Assembly: GCF_024345205.1 (NCBI RefSeq)
Contig: NZ_BROC01000011.1
Coordinates: forward strand, 24,271-88,270
Origin: Lapidilactobacillus luobeiensis
GTDB taxonomy: Bacteria; Bacillota; Bacilli; Lactobacillales; Lactobacillaceae
DNA: 64,000 bases
Reading direction: 5' to 3'
In this document: positions 32,868 to 42,206 of the stretch, piece by piece
Layout of the letters: every line of letters starts with the position of its first letter
How positions within the stretch are numbered: position 1 is the stretch's first letter
Translations under genes and position numbers: made by a program
The notes under the pieces: generated by a model
What the model was told of the DNA's origin: nothing
Seen by the model: the letters and a program-made list of their open reading frames with translations, nothing else
The model's database searches: none

Positions 32868-35800
32868 TCATTGCTCTATTTCTTTCTTAATAATAACTAC
32901 CCCAATCAAGAGGAAGAGGATCGAACCTATCAGCAATGCGCTCATCGATTCACGATTGCCAGCTTGTGGTAAGCGTGCTTGTTTAGATTTGGCCTTTTCC
33001 GTCTGCTTGGTAACTTTATTCGCACTAGTTGCTTTATCCGGTTGTTTTGGTTGTTCCGGTTGTGGATCGACTTCATCAGGCTTCTCTGGTGTCACTGCTT
33101 GCTTTTGATAGACAAAAACCAACTCTTGCGGCACTTCGGTGAAGTGACCTGTTTGCGACCTATTATTAAGCACTTTGACTTCCTTAAAATCATATCCCAC
33201 AATAACTTTCTTCTCGGCGTGATACTCCGTACCCACTTCACCTTTCAGTTCTTCCGAGTCTGCGATCTGGTTACCCTCTACATCTTGGTAATGGACGGTC
33301 ACTTGGCCTTGTGCAACTGGTTCCGGCGGCGTTTCTTTTTCGTAAATGAAGGTCACTTCTTGATCCGCTGCTGTGAATTGACCGCTGTCAGCACCGGTGA
33401 CTTCCTTGAACGTATAACCGGTCACCCGTTTCTTCTCGGCTTGATATTCCGTACCCACTTCGCCTTCCAAGACTTCCGAGTCTGCAATCTTTTTACCTTC
33501 CACATCTTGATAATGGACGGTCACTTTCCCTTGTGCAACCACTTTTTCGTAAATGAAAGTCACTTCTTGATCTGCTTCTGTGAATTGACCGCTGTCAGCA
33601 CCAATGACTTCCTTGAACGTGTAATCGGCTACCGCTTTTTCGACAGCTTGATATTCCGTACCCACTTCGCCTTTCAGTTCTTCTGAGTCTGCGATCTTGT
33701 TACCCTCTACATCTTGGTAATGGACGGTCACTTTCCCTTGCACGGGTACGGGTAACTTTTGAAAGTTGAACGTTATTTTTGCATCTTTATGATCTTGATC
33801 GATCTTAAAGTTCTGTTCAGCCGCATCGTTTAGTTTATATCCCACCGGCGCTGTCAACACTTTGATCGTATAAACGCCCGGCAATAATTTATCTAAAAGA
33901 CTGATTTCAGTTGTTGAGGTGAGCTCTTGCACTTGGACGCCATTAAGATAAAGACCAAAATTAGCTCCAGCAAGCAATTCTTGGGTATCTTGATCCTGGG
34001 CTGTTAATTGCAAAGCTCCCGAAATCGGAACATTTTTAATTGTCAGTTCAACCGCGTCTTCCTGATTCTCTTTAACACTGAATTGATTTGCTTCTTTCTC
34101 TGCTTTCTTATCTTCGGGGAGCACATGATCAATCGGCGCTTGGATCTCCTTCAAATAGTAATGACCAGGAACCAAATTAGGAATTTTTAATTCTCCCAAG
34201 GTATTGGTTCGATAGATCTGATCCGCATTAAGCTGTTGATCGGAATCATAATCATAAAGCTCAAAAACAGCATTATTTAAATGGTCCCCTGTGATAGCAT
34301 CAACTTTGGTTATTTTGGCCATTGCGGTTGACTCCTCAACGGCAACTTCAACATTAGGTGTATAGATTAGATCTGCACCCGTGGCGATGGTCGAACCAAC
34401 AGTTGTCCGCGCGATTGCATTAGGATCTAGCTCACTTGCATTGACCGTTGCGGGATAGTCAAAGTTAACATCCGTCTTTGGTAAAATATCGATTCCTGAC
34501 TTGAGTTGTAGTTTGATCATGGTAACACCTTTAAAATCAGTGACTTGATCAGCCGTTTTCCAAATAGTATCGTTATCAAATCCTTCTTGGTCAGGCTGGT
34601 CGCTTGAAGTTGAATAATAAATATTAAAAGCCTTCGAGAAATCATCGGGACTATCCTCGCCATTTTGGGTAACGATAGGACCATTTAAATAAACATTGAA
34701 TTCTGAACCCTTTTTATCACCCTGACGTGGTAACTGTGTGATCATTCCAAATTTCTTGACTGTCGCATTTCCCGGGTTGTATAAATTCATTCGGTAAGTC
34801 AATTGTTGCAATTTACTAGCAGTTCCAGATAATTGCGTCACAAATGTGCTGTCGCCCTTTGCTTTGACCGTGCTTGACGCTACTAGTTCAGTTGGCCCCA
34901 TATAATTTACTGAAAACTCATCAGCAAGTCTCTTCTCAGGATTATCTACCGCCTCATAAATAACTTTCGTATATTCGGGCCACTCTTTATCTTTATTCAC
35001 TGAAGTCGTGACCTCAACGGACTGTCCTGAGCTATCGCCTAATAAGGAACTATAATTACCATTATTATTAGTGAAGGCAAGATACGTCTCAATATTCTTT
35101 TTTCCGCTACGAAGAATGTTCTCGGCAATCAAAGGAATCGTAAAACTTTCATTAACACCAAAAACATTCATTGTAGTCGTGGTCAGCACTGAATCCGGAG
35201 TACCAATAATCGCAGTTTTGCCAGAATTATTAAAATTACGCTGAACCTTGATATCCCTTAATCCTTTGACCAAACTACTCTGGGAGCTATCGTAAGTGAC
35301 CCCATTCGGCACAATGAAATAAACTAGTGGATTATCCAATTTGGCCTTCGAATCAGAGAAACTTGACAAATTAAATGCCTTGGAAACCAAGAAATAATTA
35401 TCCGGTCCATAATAAAAAATGCCATCTTCTATGTGTGTCAATGTGAAGCGCTCGTTACGAATTTTAGGAAGGGTCGTCTTAGTCAGCAAAAGGCTATCTT
35501 CACCAGCACTATTATAAACATCCTTTATTACAAAATTACTTTCGTAGCCCGCTCGGACTGCTTCCGAAAGTCTTATTGAACTATACTCACTTTGCCTAAA
35601 TTTCTCTACTTCTTCAGGAATCACGCTTTGGTCCAATAATAATCCCATTTCCGAAGAGTTCAACAAAATCGGACCAGCTGTGAAGCGCAATTCAACCAAA
35701 TTATATTTTTGTAAAATCAATGAATCGAAGGTCTGCCCACCAGATCCAATATTGGTCGCTAAAACAGTTTCATTTTTTTCTTTATCGATCCCAATTAACT

Positions 35801-37010
35801 GATTTTGAAAGGCATTGCTGGGAACGCTTCCCCAAAAGCTGATTCTATTCGTAGAGACAATATCATCGCCGTCCTTTGCAAAACTATCTGGTGTGATCGT
35901 TAACCGTGTGAGTTTCAAGTGGTCATCCATACCAAGCGCTGCTAGACTCCCTTTCGTAACAAACCAAATCTTAGTCGAGACCGGCTGGTGGTCAGCTATT
36001 TGGTTAATATTGGCCCTGCCCAAAGCATTACCTTGGTCGTCCTTCAATCCAGGAAAAGTACGAATCAACTGTGGAACAACGGTTTTTGCGGCCAGCGTGC
36101 GCGCGTCTATTAATTCGAGAGTTGCAGTCGTTGTACCAACAATATCTGCGCTATTTGGATATCGATAAGAAAGCGGAAGTGTTATTTTACCAACTTTTGT
36201 GCCTGCCTTAACGATCAAATCTAAAGCTGCTAACGGCTGATCATTAGGTACATGGAGAGACACGGTATTCTTCGTTGCATCAAACTGCCAACCAGCATCA
36301 CGATTACTCTGCGTATCATTAAATGTAACATTCTCAGGAAAAGTGAAGGTCACATCTAAGCCGCGCCGATCTGTTCCCGTTCGATCACCCGGACTAGCTA
36401 GTGTTACTGCACGATCCTCTAAAGATTCATTGTCACTATTCAGTTCCTTTTCTTGATAGATTGTTTTAGTTGGCCAAACATAGTCGAATCCTCGTGGCAC
36501 TGTGGTGAGCAATAAGTCCAAACTGCTAGTTGCCAGCGCTGTGTCCTGACCATTGCCAAATATCTCTTGCTTAACCGACGCAACAGATCCGGCGATGTTT
36601 GGACTCAGCGGCCGTACTGAAAATGGATATTCCGCTGAAAAAGTGCCTGCACCGATAGGTTTCAACTTAAATGTAATATAGAAATTATCCACATCAGCGC
36701 TTCGTTCTACACTTTCAACTTGAGCGGCCGCGCTTGTAGTATCAGTATCTTGCGGCTCAGAGAACCATTTTTTTGATAGCGTTATCCGGATACTCCCTTG
36801 GTCCAATGCCTGCTGTGATACCTGAATACTTGTTCTCATACCGATCGATTTTTCCACAGGATACCCAACAGTAGACGGATTTTGAACAGTTAGCTGACCG
36901 CTAACTGCGGGCCCAGTTTCCTCAGCCCCCTTGACTAAACCTGCTGGCGCAACCAATATTTGAGCCAACAGCAAAAAAGCCATCAATAAATGACGTAACT
37001 TCGACTTCAT
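32868..37010 (-). CDS. Giant sortase-anchored MucBP/SpaA adhesin
   Basis: About 1380 residues from ATG 37010, which has GAGGAGG 8 bases upstream; the in-frame extension to 37145 adds an unlikely leader. The signal peptide is MKSKLRHLLMAFLLLAQILV. A long adhesin region of several hundred residues is followed by two SpaA-like modules (AKITKVDAITGDHLNNAVFEL; ALQLTAQDQDTQELLAGANF). Three MucBP repeats (QGKVTVHYQDVEGN...) follow, then a charged linker and the sorting signal LPQAG with membrane helix and basic tail. MucBP repeats bind mucin in lactobacilli. It is a paralogue of the next adhesin upstream. Confidence 0.9.
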   Translation of the reverse strand: MKSKLRHLLMAFLLLAQILVAPAGLVKGAEETGPAVSGQLTVQNPSTVGYPVEKSIGMRTSIQVSQQALDQGSIRITLSKKWFSEPQDTDTTSAAAQVESVERSADVDNFYITFKLKPIGAGTFSAEYPFSVRPLSPNIAGSVASVKQEIFGNGQDTALATSSLDLLLTTVPRGFDYVWPTKTIYQEKELNSDNESLEDRAVTLASPGDRTGTDRRGLDVTFTFPENVTFNDTQSNRDAGWQFDATKNTVSLHVPNDQPLAALDLIVKAGTKVGKITLPLSYRYPNSADIVGTTTATLELIDARTLAAKTVVPQLIRTFPGLKDDQGNALGRANINQIADHQPVSTKIWFVTKGSLAALGMDDHLKLTRLTITPDSFAKDGDDIVSTNRISFWGSVPSNAFQNQLIGIDKEKNETVLATNIGSGGQTFDSLILQKYNLVELRFTAGPILLNSSEMGLLLDQSVIPEEVEKFRQSEYSSIRLSEAVRAGYESNFVIKDVYNSAGEDSLLLTKTTLPKIRNERFTLTHIEDGIFYYGPDNYFLVSKAFNLSSFSDSKAKLDNPLVYFIVPNGVTYDSSQSSLVKGLRDIKVQRNFNNSGKTAIIGTPDSVLTTTTMNVFGVNESFTIPLIAENILRSGKKNIETYLAFTNNNGNYSSLLGDSSGQSVEVTTSVNKDKEWPEYTKVIYEAVDNPEKRLADEFSVNYMGPTELVASSTVKAKGDSTFVTQLSGTASKLQQLTYRMNLYNPGNATVKKFGMITQLPRQGDKKGSEFNVYLNGPIVTQNGEDSPDDFSKAFNIYYSTSSDQPDQEGFDNDTIWKTADQVTDFKGVTMIKLQLKSGIDILPKTDVNFDYPATVNASELDPNAIARTTVGSTIATGADLIYTPNVEVAVEESTAMAKITKVDAITGDHLNNAVFELYDYDSDQQLNADQIYRTNTLGELKIPNLVPGHYYLKEIQAPIDHVLPEDKKAEKEANQFSVKENQEDAVELTIKNVPISGALQLTAQDQDTQELLAGANFGLYLNGVQVQELTSTTEISLLDKLLPGVYTIKVLTAPVGYKLNDAAEQNFKIDQDHKDAKITFNFQKLPVPVQGKVTVHYQDVEGNKIADSEELKGEVGTEYQAVEKAVADYTFKEVIGADSGQFTEADQEVTFIYEKVVAQGKVTVHYQDVEGKKIADSEVLEGEVGTEYQAEKKRVTGYTFKEVTGADSGQFTAADQEVTFIYEKETPPEPVAQGQVTVHYQDVEGNQIADSEELKGEVGTEYHAEKKVIVGYDFKEVKVLNNRSQTGHFTEVPQELVFVYQKQAVTPEKPDEVDPQPEQPKQPDKATSANKVTKQTEKAKSKQARLPQAGNRESMSALLIGSILFLLIGVVIIKKEIEQ
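33105..33737 (-). repeat. Three MucBP repeats in the 1.4-kilo-residue adhesin
   Basis: Three in-frame units begin with G(K/Q)VTVHYQDVEG; the first is 69 residues and the following ones slightly longer. They are highly similar at the DNA level to each other and to the five-unit array at 37738-38772. This makes recombination between the two genes possible. Confidence 0.9.
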
Positions 37011-37171
37011 TTTGTCTTCCTCCTCAAATTCCCCAATAATTTCCCAATTAAGCAGCAATAAGTAACCGCTTTCTATGTGTAAATAATAGCACAATCTAAC
37101 AGAAAGGAAAAATAATAAGAATCTAATTTGTCGATTAATTATCAAGATTGGCCATAACTTGATTTTGACAC

Positions 37172-37217
37172 CAAAAAAGCTGAGTCGCTCTGCAGCATCA
37201 CTCAGCCTTTTTTATTA
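37172..37217 (-). terminator. Terminator of the 1.5-kilo-residue adhesin gene
   Basis: AAAAAAGCTGAGT and ACTCAGCCTTTTTT pair across a 14-base interior with one bulged base, with a T-run on the minus strand. It lies about 60 bases past the stop at 37279. Confidence 0.8.
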
Positions 37218-37278
37218 CTATTTCACTAGCATAAGGTGCCCTGTGGGTAGGTCCTAGCTTAGTGTTCTCCCACGCGAG

Positions 37279-40200
37279 TTAGTCATGGCGCCGATCTCGT
37301 GACTGTTCTAACCCGACACCAACGATCACAATAGCTAAAGATAGTCCGATCCAAGACAAGACTGTTCGTTGTTTTTCACTAGCCCGTGGTAATTGGTGCT
37401 GCCCTGTCCTTTTCCCTGATGATTTAGCCGATTGTACCGGTCTGTTTGTTTGTGGCTTGTTCACCTTGTTTGGTGTCGCTGGCTTTTCCGGCTGATCAGG
37501 TTCGTCAGGGCTAACGACGACAGAATCGACTTGACGATACACGTAAGTCACTTGTTGAGCGCCAGCAGTAAAAGTACCATTTGGTACACCAATTTTTCTG
37601 ACTACTTTATGACCAGAAACCATCTTCTCTGTAGTCTGATAAGGCGTCCCCACTATTCCTGTGAGGATCTCCGCAGTAGCCAACTCTTTGCCATTTTCGT
37701 CCTGATAATTGACGATCACCTGACCTTCATCTGGTTCCGGCGGCGTTTCTTTCTCGTAAATGAAAGTCACTTCTTGATCCGCTACTGTGAATTGACCGCC
37801 GTCAGCGCCGATGACTTCCTTGAACGTATAGTCAGCTACCTGTTTTTTCTCGGCGTGATATTTCGACCCCACGTTACCTGTCAATTCTTCCGAATCCGCG
37901 ATCTTGTTACCCTCTACATCTTGGTAATGGACGGTCACTTTTCCTTGTGCAACCACTTTTTCATAAACGAAGGTCACTTCTTGCTCTGCTTCTTTGAATT
38001 GACCGCTGTCAGCACCGATGACTTCCTTGAACGTATAGTCAGCTACCTGTTTCTTCTCGGCTTGATATTCCGTACCCACGTTACCTTTCAGTTCCGCCGA
38101 GTCCGCGATCTTGTTACCCTCCACATCTTGGTAATGGACGGTTACTTTCCCTTGCGCAACCACTTTCTCATAAATGAAAGTCACTTCTTGATTCGTTGCT
38201 GTGAATTGACCGCTGTCAGCACCATGGGTTTCCTTGAACGTATAGTCAGCTACCTGTTTCTTCTCGGCTTGATATTTCGTACCCACGTCGCCTTCCAAGA
38301 CTTCTGGGTCCGCGATCTGGTTGCCATCTACATCTTGATAGTGGACGGTCACTTTCCCTTGCGCGACCACTTTTTCGTAAATGAGGGTCACTTCTTGATC
38401 CGCTACTGTGAATTGACCGCTGTCAGCACCGATGACTTCCTTGAACGTATAATCGGCCACTTGTTTCTTCTCGGCGTGATATTCCGTACCCACTTCGCCT
38501 TTCAAAACTTCCGGGTCTGCGATCTTGTTACCATCTACATCTTGATAATGGACGGTCACTTTCCCTTGTGCGACCACTTTCTCGTAAATGAAAGTCACTT
38601 CTTGATTCGCCACCGTGAATTGACCGCTGTCAGCACCATGGGTTTCCTTGAACGTATAATCAGCCACCTGTTTCTTCTCGGCCTGATATTTCGTACCCAC
38701 GTCGCCTTCCAGGACTTCCGAGTCCGCGATCTTGTTACCCTCTACATCTTGGTAATGGACGGTCACTTTTCCGGCAACTGGTTCCGGCAACTTTTCATTA
38801 TAAATGTTTAGGATAGATTCCCCGCTTTGTCCAGCAGCGACCGTAAAAGCATTAGTCTGAGTTTCGTTGGTTCCCTGAGGTAAACCATAGCCAGCTGGGA
38901 GCTTGGTCTGTTTCAAATAATAGTTTCCTGGAGCTAGCGCACTCAAAACAAATTCGCCCTGAGTGTTGCTGGTATAGACTTGATCATTCACTAAAGTATC
39001 TTGTTGGTCCTCACGGCGATACAATTGGAAAGTCGCCCCAGGTAAAGGTTCTTCCGTTTTCGTCGCTAAGGTCCGAACTCGGACGAAATACTGGTCATCG
39101 CGATTCAATGTTACGACCGCCGCTGATGAGCGCGTAAATGTCGTCTGACCAGCGTCAGTGGTGGTAGCAAACACGTTATGAACGGAACTAAGATCTGGCG
39201 CGTCACTTGCCCCAACTGTGACTGCGGGATAATCAAAATAAAACTCATCACTATTTTTAAGATCAACGCCATTATGAGCCTGGATCTTGATCATACGCAC
39301 TTTTGAATAGTCGCTAGGTTGGGCTACCCAATGAGCCTGACGATAGTCGGTCGCCACATCCGTAGGCGCATCTGTGGAATAGAAAATATCAAAATCACTT
39401 TGACTGTAGCGACTGGTTTGATTATTCGTACTAAAACTGACCGGGCCGGTCATTTTGACTGAAAATGCAGAATCATCTTGCCCTTTCACTGGTAAAACAT
39501 TGATGAACCCAACATGCGCGATCGGCCGCTCGGAATTATTGAACAAGCGTAAACGGTAAGTCAAGGCCTGCTCGTTGGCCGTCTGACTAAGATTAGCGAC
39601 AAAATTTGTATTAGCCGCCGCTTTAACAAACGCGTTCAAATACAAACGCTTTTCAGGGGCGAAAGTGAAATCTGAATCATCCCCGGCTAGTCGATCAGGC
39701 GCTTCGGTTAAATCAAGCAGTGCCTGCGGGATACCTGGATTTGCTTTTGGTGAATCAACGAAGTAAGATTCCGAAATATTAGTACTATTTTGATTTTTGA
39801 TCACATAGGTCGCACCATTATTCGTAAAATATAAATAGGCCTCTAATGGAAACCTTGCCTGATACTGAAAGACACGACTCATCCTTACTGGCAAAGTGAA
39901 ATTATATTCACCACGCCGATTTGGCCAGTCTGAATTATCAAAGTCACCATCTAACTTTCTAGTTGGCGTACCAATCACGACCGTCTTGCCACTGTCCTGA
40001 TAATTCTGAATAACTGTTATGTCTTTCAGTCCATGTACTTGCGCAGAATCGCTGGGCTGGTATATCAATCCATCTGGCAAAAAATAATAGATTTTCGCAT
40101 CTTTAAGCGCTGGCACCTTTCGACCAAGTATATATTGTATTGTCAGTTCGAAATTTAATAACATTATCTGTCCAGGTAATAATGATCCGCTTAAATCTTT

Positions 40201-41763
40201 ATTTAAACTTGCATTAGAAATCTCCGGCAAAGCTGGCTTTTTCAAATAGAGATCAGCCCGTCCGCTACCAGTACTATATTGCGATGAACTATCTCGAAAG
40301 TAACTGCCTAATAAGCTTAAACTTCTCGACTGTACATTAGCTTGCTTGAATTGATCAAGAAAACTTTGCCGAAACTCTCCGTAAACAGTTAATCCTAGCG
40401 CTGACTTGGATGTGTATGGTGCAACATTAATCGTCTGATCAAAAACAAGTTCAATCCTGGCATACGGTTGCTGTAAATTCTCTGGTAATTCAACCCGATC
40501 AGTCGTTAAATTCTCAGCCAAAACTTGGGTCGTCCCATTTAACGTCTTGCCGATCACTTGATTGACTTTCATCTCACTCGTGATCGGTCCCTCTAGAGCA
40601 AGTGCCATCACCTTGAGCGAAGTCGAATTATCCTCGTATCCATTCTTATCCGCAAAGTTCAAACGAAGTGATTTGACTGGTACTGCTTTATCTTCAGTTG
40701 TGACGTCATTCATATACAACCTGATATTTTCTTGGGCCATACCCGTCATATCATTAATATCAAGATTATTGTCATAAGTATTATCTGATTTTTTCTGACC
40801 CAGTAGTTGGATCTCGACCTTCGGCTTCTTCTCACTCACTTCATCAAGTCCTAGCGAAACCGTCGCAGTACCACTGGCATCCTTGGTCGGGTAGAGATCG
40901 CCATTGGCAAAAGTAACTTGATACTTGATCGGGAATTTAGCCGTTAACGCTGTTCCCTGCGCCAGCGTGTAAGGCAGCTCCAGACTCGTTTTATCTAGAT
41001 AATCGGTCTGAACTGTTGCCTCTCGTGTTTTGGGATCATATTGCCAAGCTGATTCTTGGGTCGCATCAAAATCCAACCCCAGCGGCAACGTCAACTTGAC
41101 AATGATCGGTCGAATATCGACTGACCCATTGCCATTATATGAAGTAGTGACGGGAAATTTACGTGACAATGGCGCTAACAGTTGTTGCTGCGCGTCTAAC
41201 TGCGCACTGGTCACAGCATTCACTTGATCATTAACCAGCGGCCTTAACTGGGGAACACTAACTTTCAGATCAAAAGTTGATTCTGCCAGTTGTTCGCCTG
41301 ATTCATTCAGTACTTGCTGCCGCAAAGTGAAGGTTTTGCCTAAGTTGGCCAATTTCAGCTTAGCCTTTGATGAAACGCCATAATCCACCCCTGACGGTAG
41401 TGATGGTAGCGTATAGGTGATCACATAATCGCCAGCCTCATCATGACCCAGCTCCGCTTTCCCATCTTGGATCTCACTGAAGTCCGGCTTCTCAAAGATA
41501 GTCGCCGGCAAGGTCAGTTTGATTTTCACATTCTTCAATGCTTGATCACCGGCCACACCAAAACCAAGATTGGACGTGACCAACAAGGTATCACCTGCAT
41601 TAAAAACGGTAGAACTCCCATTCCCCTGATCGACCACTTTGATTTGACTATTGATCGAAGCGACGGGATCACTCGCCGCGGCGACCAAACGTAATGGTAA
41701 CGCAAAAAAAGGCGTCAATAATAGTAGAACCATCATCAGCGCAAAACCTGTCCGATGTTTCAT
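37279..41763 (-). CDS. Giant MucBP adhesin with non-canonical sorting motif
   Basis: About 1494 residues from MKHRTGFALM (ATG 41763; GGGGGT upstream; the frame extends to 41841). A signal peptide is followed by a long adhesin region with repeated beta-rich modules. One SpaA-type module follows (RVRTLATKTEEPLPGATFQL ... LPAGYGLP), then six MucBP repeats: five nearly identical 69-residue units and a diverged sixth (VIVNYQDENGKELATAEILT). The C-terminal anchor reads LPRAS, then a hydrophobic helix and RDRRHD. LPRAS departs from LPxTG, so sortase use is inferred from the overall layout. Confidence 0.9.
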   Translation of the reverse strand: MKHRTGFALMMVLLLLTPFFALPLRLVAAASDPVASINSQIKVVDQGNGSSTVFNAGDTLLVTSNLGFGVAGDQALKNVKIKLTLPATIFEKPDFSEIQDGKAELGHDEAGDYVITYTLPSLPSGVDYGVSSKAKLKLANLGKTFTLRQQVLNESGEQLAESTFDLKVSVPQLRPLVNDQVNAVTSAQLDAQQQLLAPLSRKFPVTTSYNGNGSVDIRPIIVKLTLPLGLDFDATQESAWQYDPKTREATVQTDYLDKTSLELPYTLAQGTALTAKFPIKYQVTFANGDLYPTKDASGTATVSLGLDEVSEKKPKVEIQLLGQKKSDNTYDNNLDINDMTGMAQENIRLYMNDVTTEDKAVPVKSLRLNFADKNGYEDNSTSLKVMALALEGPITSEMKVNQVIGKTLNGTTQVLAENLTTDRVELPENLQQPYARIELVFDQTINVAPYTSKSALGLTVYGEFRQSFLDQFKQANVQSRSLSLLGSYFRDSSSQYSTGSGRADLYLKKPALPEISNASLNKDLSGSLLPGQIMLLNFELTIQYILGRKVPALKDAKIYYFLPDGLIYQPSDSAQVHGLKDITVIQNYQDSGKTVVIGTPTRKLDGDFDNSDWPNRRGEYNFTLPVRMSRVFQYQARFPLEAYLYFTNNGATYVIKNQNSTNISESYFVDSPKANPGIPQALLDLTEAPDRLAGDDSDFTFAPEKRLYLNAFVKAAANTNFVANLSQTANEQALTYRLRLFNNSERPIAHVGFINVLPVKGQDDSAFSVKMTGPVSFSTNNQTSRYSQSDFDIFYSTDAPTDVATDYRQAHWVAQPSDYSKVRMIKIQAHNGVDLKNSDEFYFDYPAVTVGASDAPDLSSVHNVFATTTDAGQTTFTRSSAAVVTLNRDDQYFVRVRTLATKTEEPLPGATFQLYRREDQQDTLVNDQVYTSNTQGEFVLSALAPGNYYLKQTKLPAGYGLPQGTNETQTNAFTVAAGQSGESILNIYNEKLPEPVAGKVTVHYQDVEGNKIADSEVLEGDVGTKYQAEKKQVADYTFKETHGADSGQFTVANQEVTFIYEKVVAQGKVTVHYQDVDGNKIADPEVLKGEVGTEYHAEKKQVADYTFKEVIGADSGQFTVADQEVTLIYEKVVAQGKVTVHYQDVDGNQIADPEVLEGDVGTKYQAEKKQVADYTFKETHGADSGQFTATNQEVTFIYEKVVAQGKVTVHYQDVEGNKIADSAELKGNVGTEYQAEKKQVADYTFKEVIGADSGQFKEAEQEVTFVYEKVVAQGKVTVHYQDVEGNKIADSEELTGNVGSKYHAEKKQVADYTFKEVIGADGGQFTVADQEVTFIYEKETPPEPDEGQVIVNYQDENGKELATAEILTGIVGTPYQTTEKMVSGHKVVRKIGVPNGTFTAGAQQVTYVYRQVDSVVVSPDEPDQPEKPATPNKVNKPQTNRPVQSAKSSGKRTGQHQLPRASEKQRTVLSWIGLSLAIVIVGVGLEQSRDRRHD
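37738..38772 (-). repeat. Five near-identical 207-base MucBP units
   Basis: Units start at 38772, 38565, 38358, 38151 and 37944 on the minus strand, each 69 codons, beginning GKVTVHYQDV and ending EKVVAQ. Units 1 and 3 share KETHGADSG, while 2, 4 and 5 share KEVIGAD, an alternating pattern that suggests duplication of a two-unit block. Repeat number is likely to vary between strains. Confidence 0.93.
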
Positions 41764-41883
41764 TTTACTTACCCCCAAATTCTTTTTAAACTCCCAAAAT
41801 AAAGCACCCTCAAAATCACTATGACAAGTTGAGTATAACACGATATCAGAATTCTAATGTCTATTTAGGTGCCAAGAAGTCAG

Positions 41884-41928
41884 CAAAAAACGCCTAGATC
41901 CTAGTCTTTCTAGAATCTAGACGTTTGA
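41884..41928 (-). terminator. Hairpin downstream of the TetR remnant
   Basis: AACGCCTAGATCCTAG and CTAGAATCTAGACGTTT form a largely paired hairpin. A minus-strand T-run (TTTTTTG) follows. It lies between the giant adhesin gene and the TetR-like remnant. Confidence 0.6.
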
Positions 41929-41937
41929 TCAATTGGC

Positions 41938-42135
41938 TTACTTGACGTCTTCAGGCTCTGGTGCCAATCCTTTTAGCAAAAACTCAGTGAGCTCCTTGCT
42001 GGCCTGTGCCACATCAAATTCAGGGAAGTTTTGTTGCCGTAGCGCGTGTTTCATACCTATGGATATGGTGGTACTACCATCTATCAGCCGAAAACTAATG
42101 ATCAGAAAAATCAGTCTGGTCAGGTCTGAACTCAA
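41938..42135 (-). pseudogene. C-terminal remnant of a TetR-type regulator
   Basis: A 65-codon frame encodes only a C-terminal helical end (LTRLIFLIISFRLIDGSTTI ... LTEFLLKGLAPEPEDVK) reminiscent of TetR effector-domain tails. There is no HTH, no ribosome site and no ATG. An in-frame TGA lies shortly upstream, and in a neighbouring frame the sequence KKFEERYS appears to continue the protein, suggesting a frameshift. The 5' part would overlap the start of the rightward antiporter gene, so the rest is deleted. The family call is tentative. Confidence 0.45.
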
Positions 42136-42206
42136 ACCGTCGAATACCGCTCTTCAAACTTCTTGTAGTAAAATAATAGGCATCAAGTGCTGTGGGGGCA
42201 AACGCA

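Noticed and set aside
32979..33686. 235-codon plus-strand open frame
   Set aside because: Antisense shadow of the MucBP repeats of the neighbouring adhesin, with cysteine/phenylalanine-rich nonsense composition.
37738..38772. Regularly spaced repeats that could suggest CRISPR
   Set aside because: The 207-base period, lack of short conserved repeats with unique spacers, and in-frame coding show protein repeats.
37432..38811. 459-codon plus-strand open frame
   Set aside because: It is the antisense of the MucBP repeat array; its length comes from the repeated codons, and it has no ribosome site.
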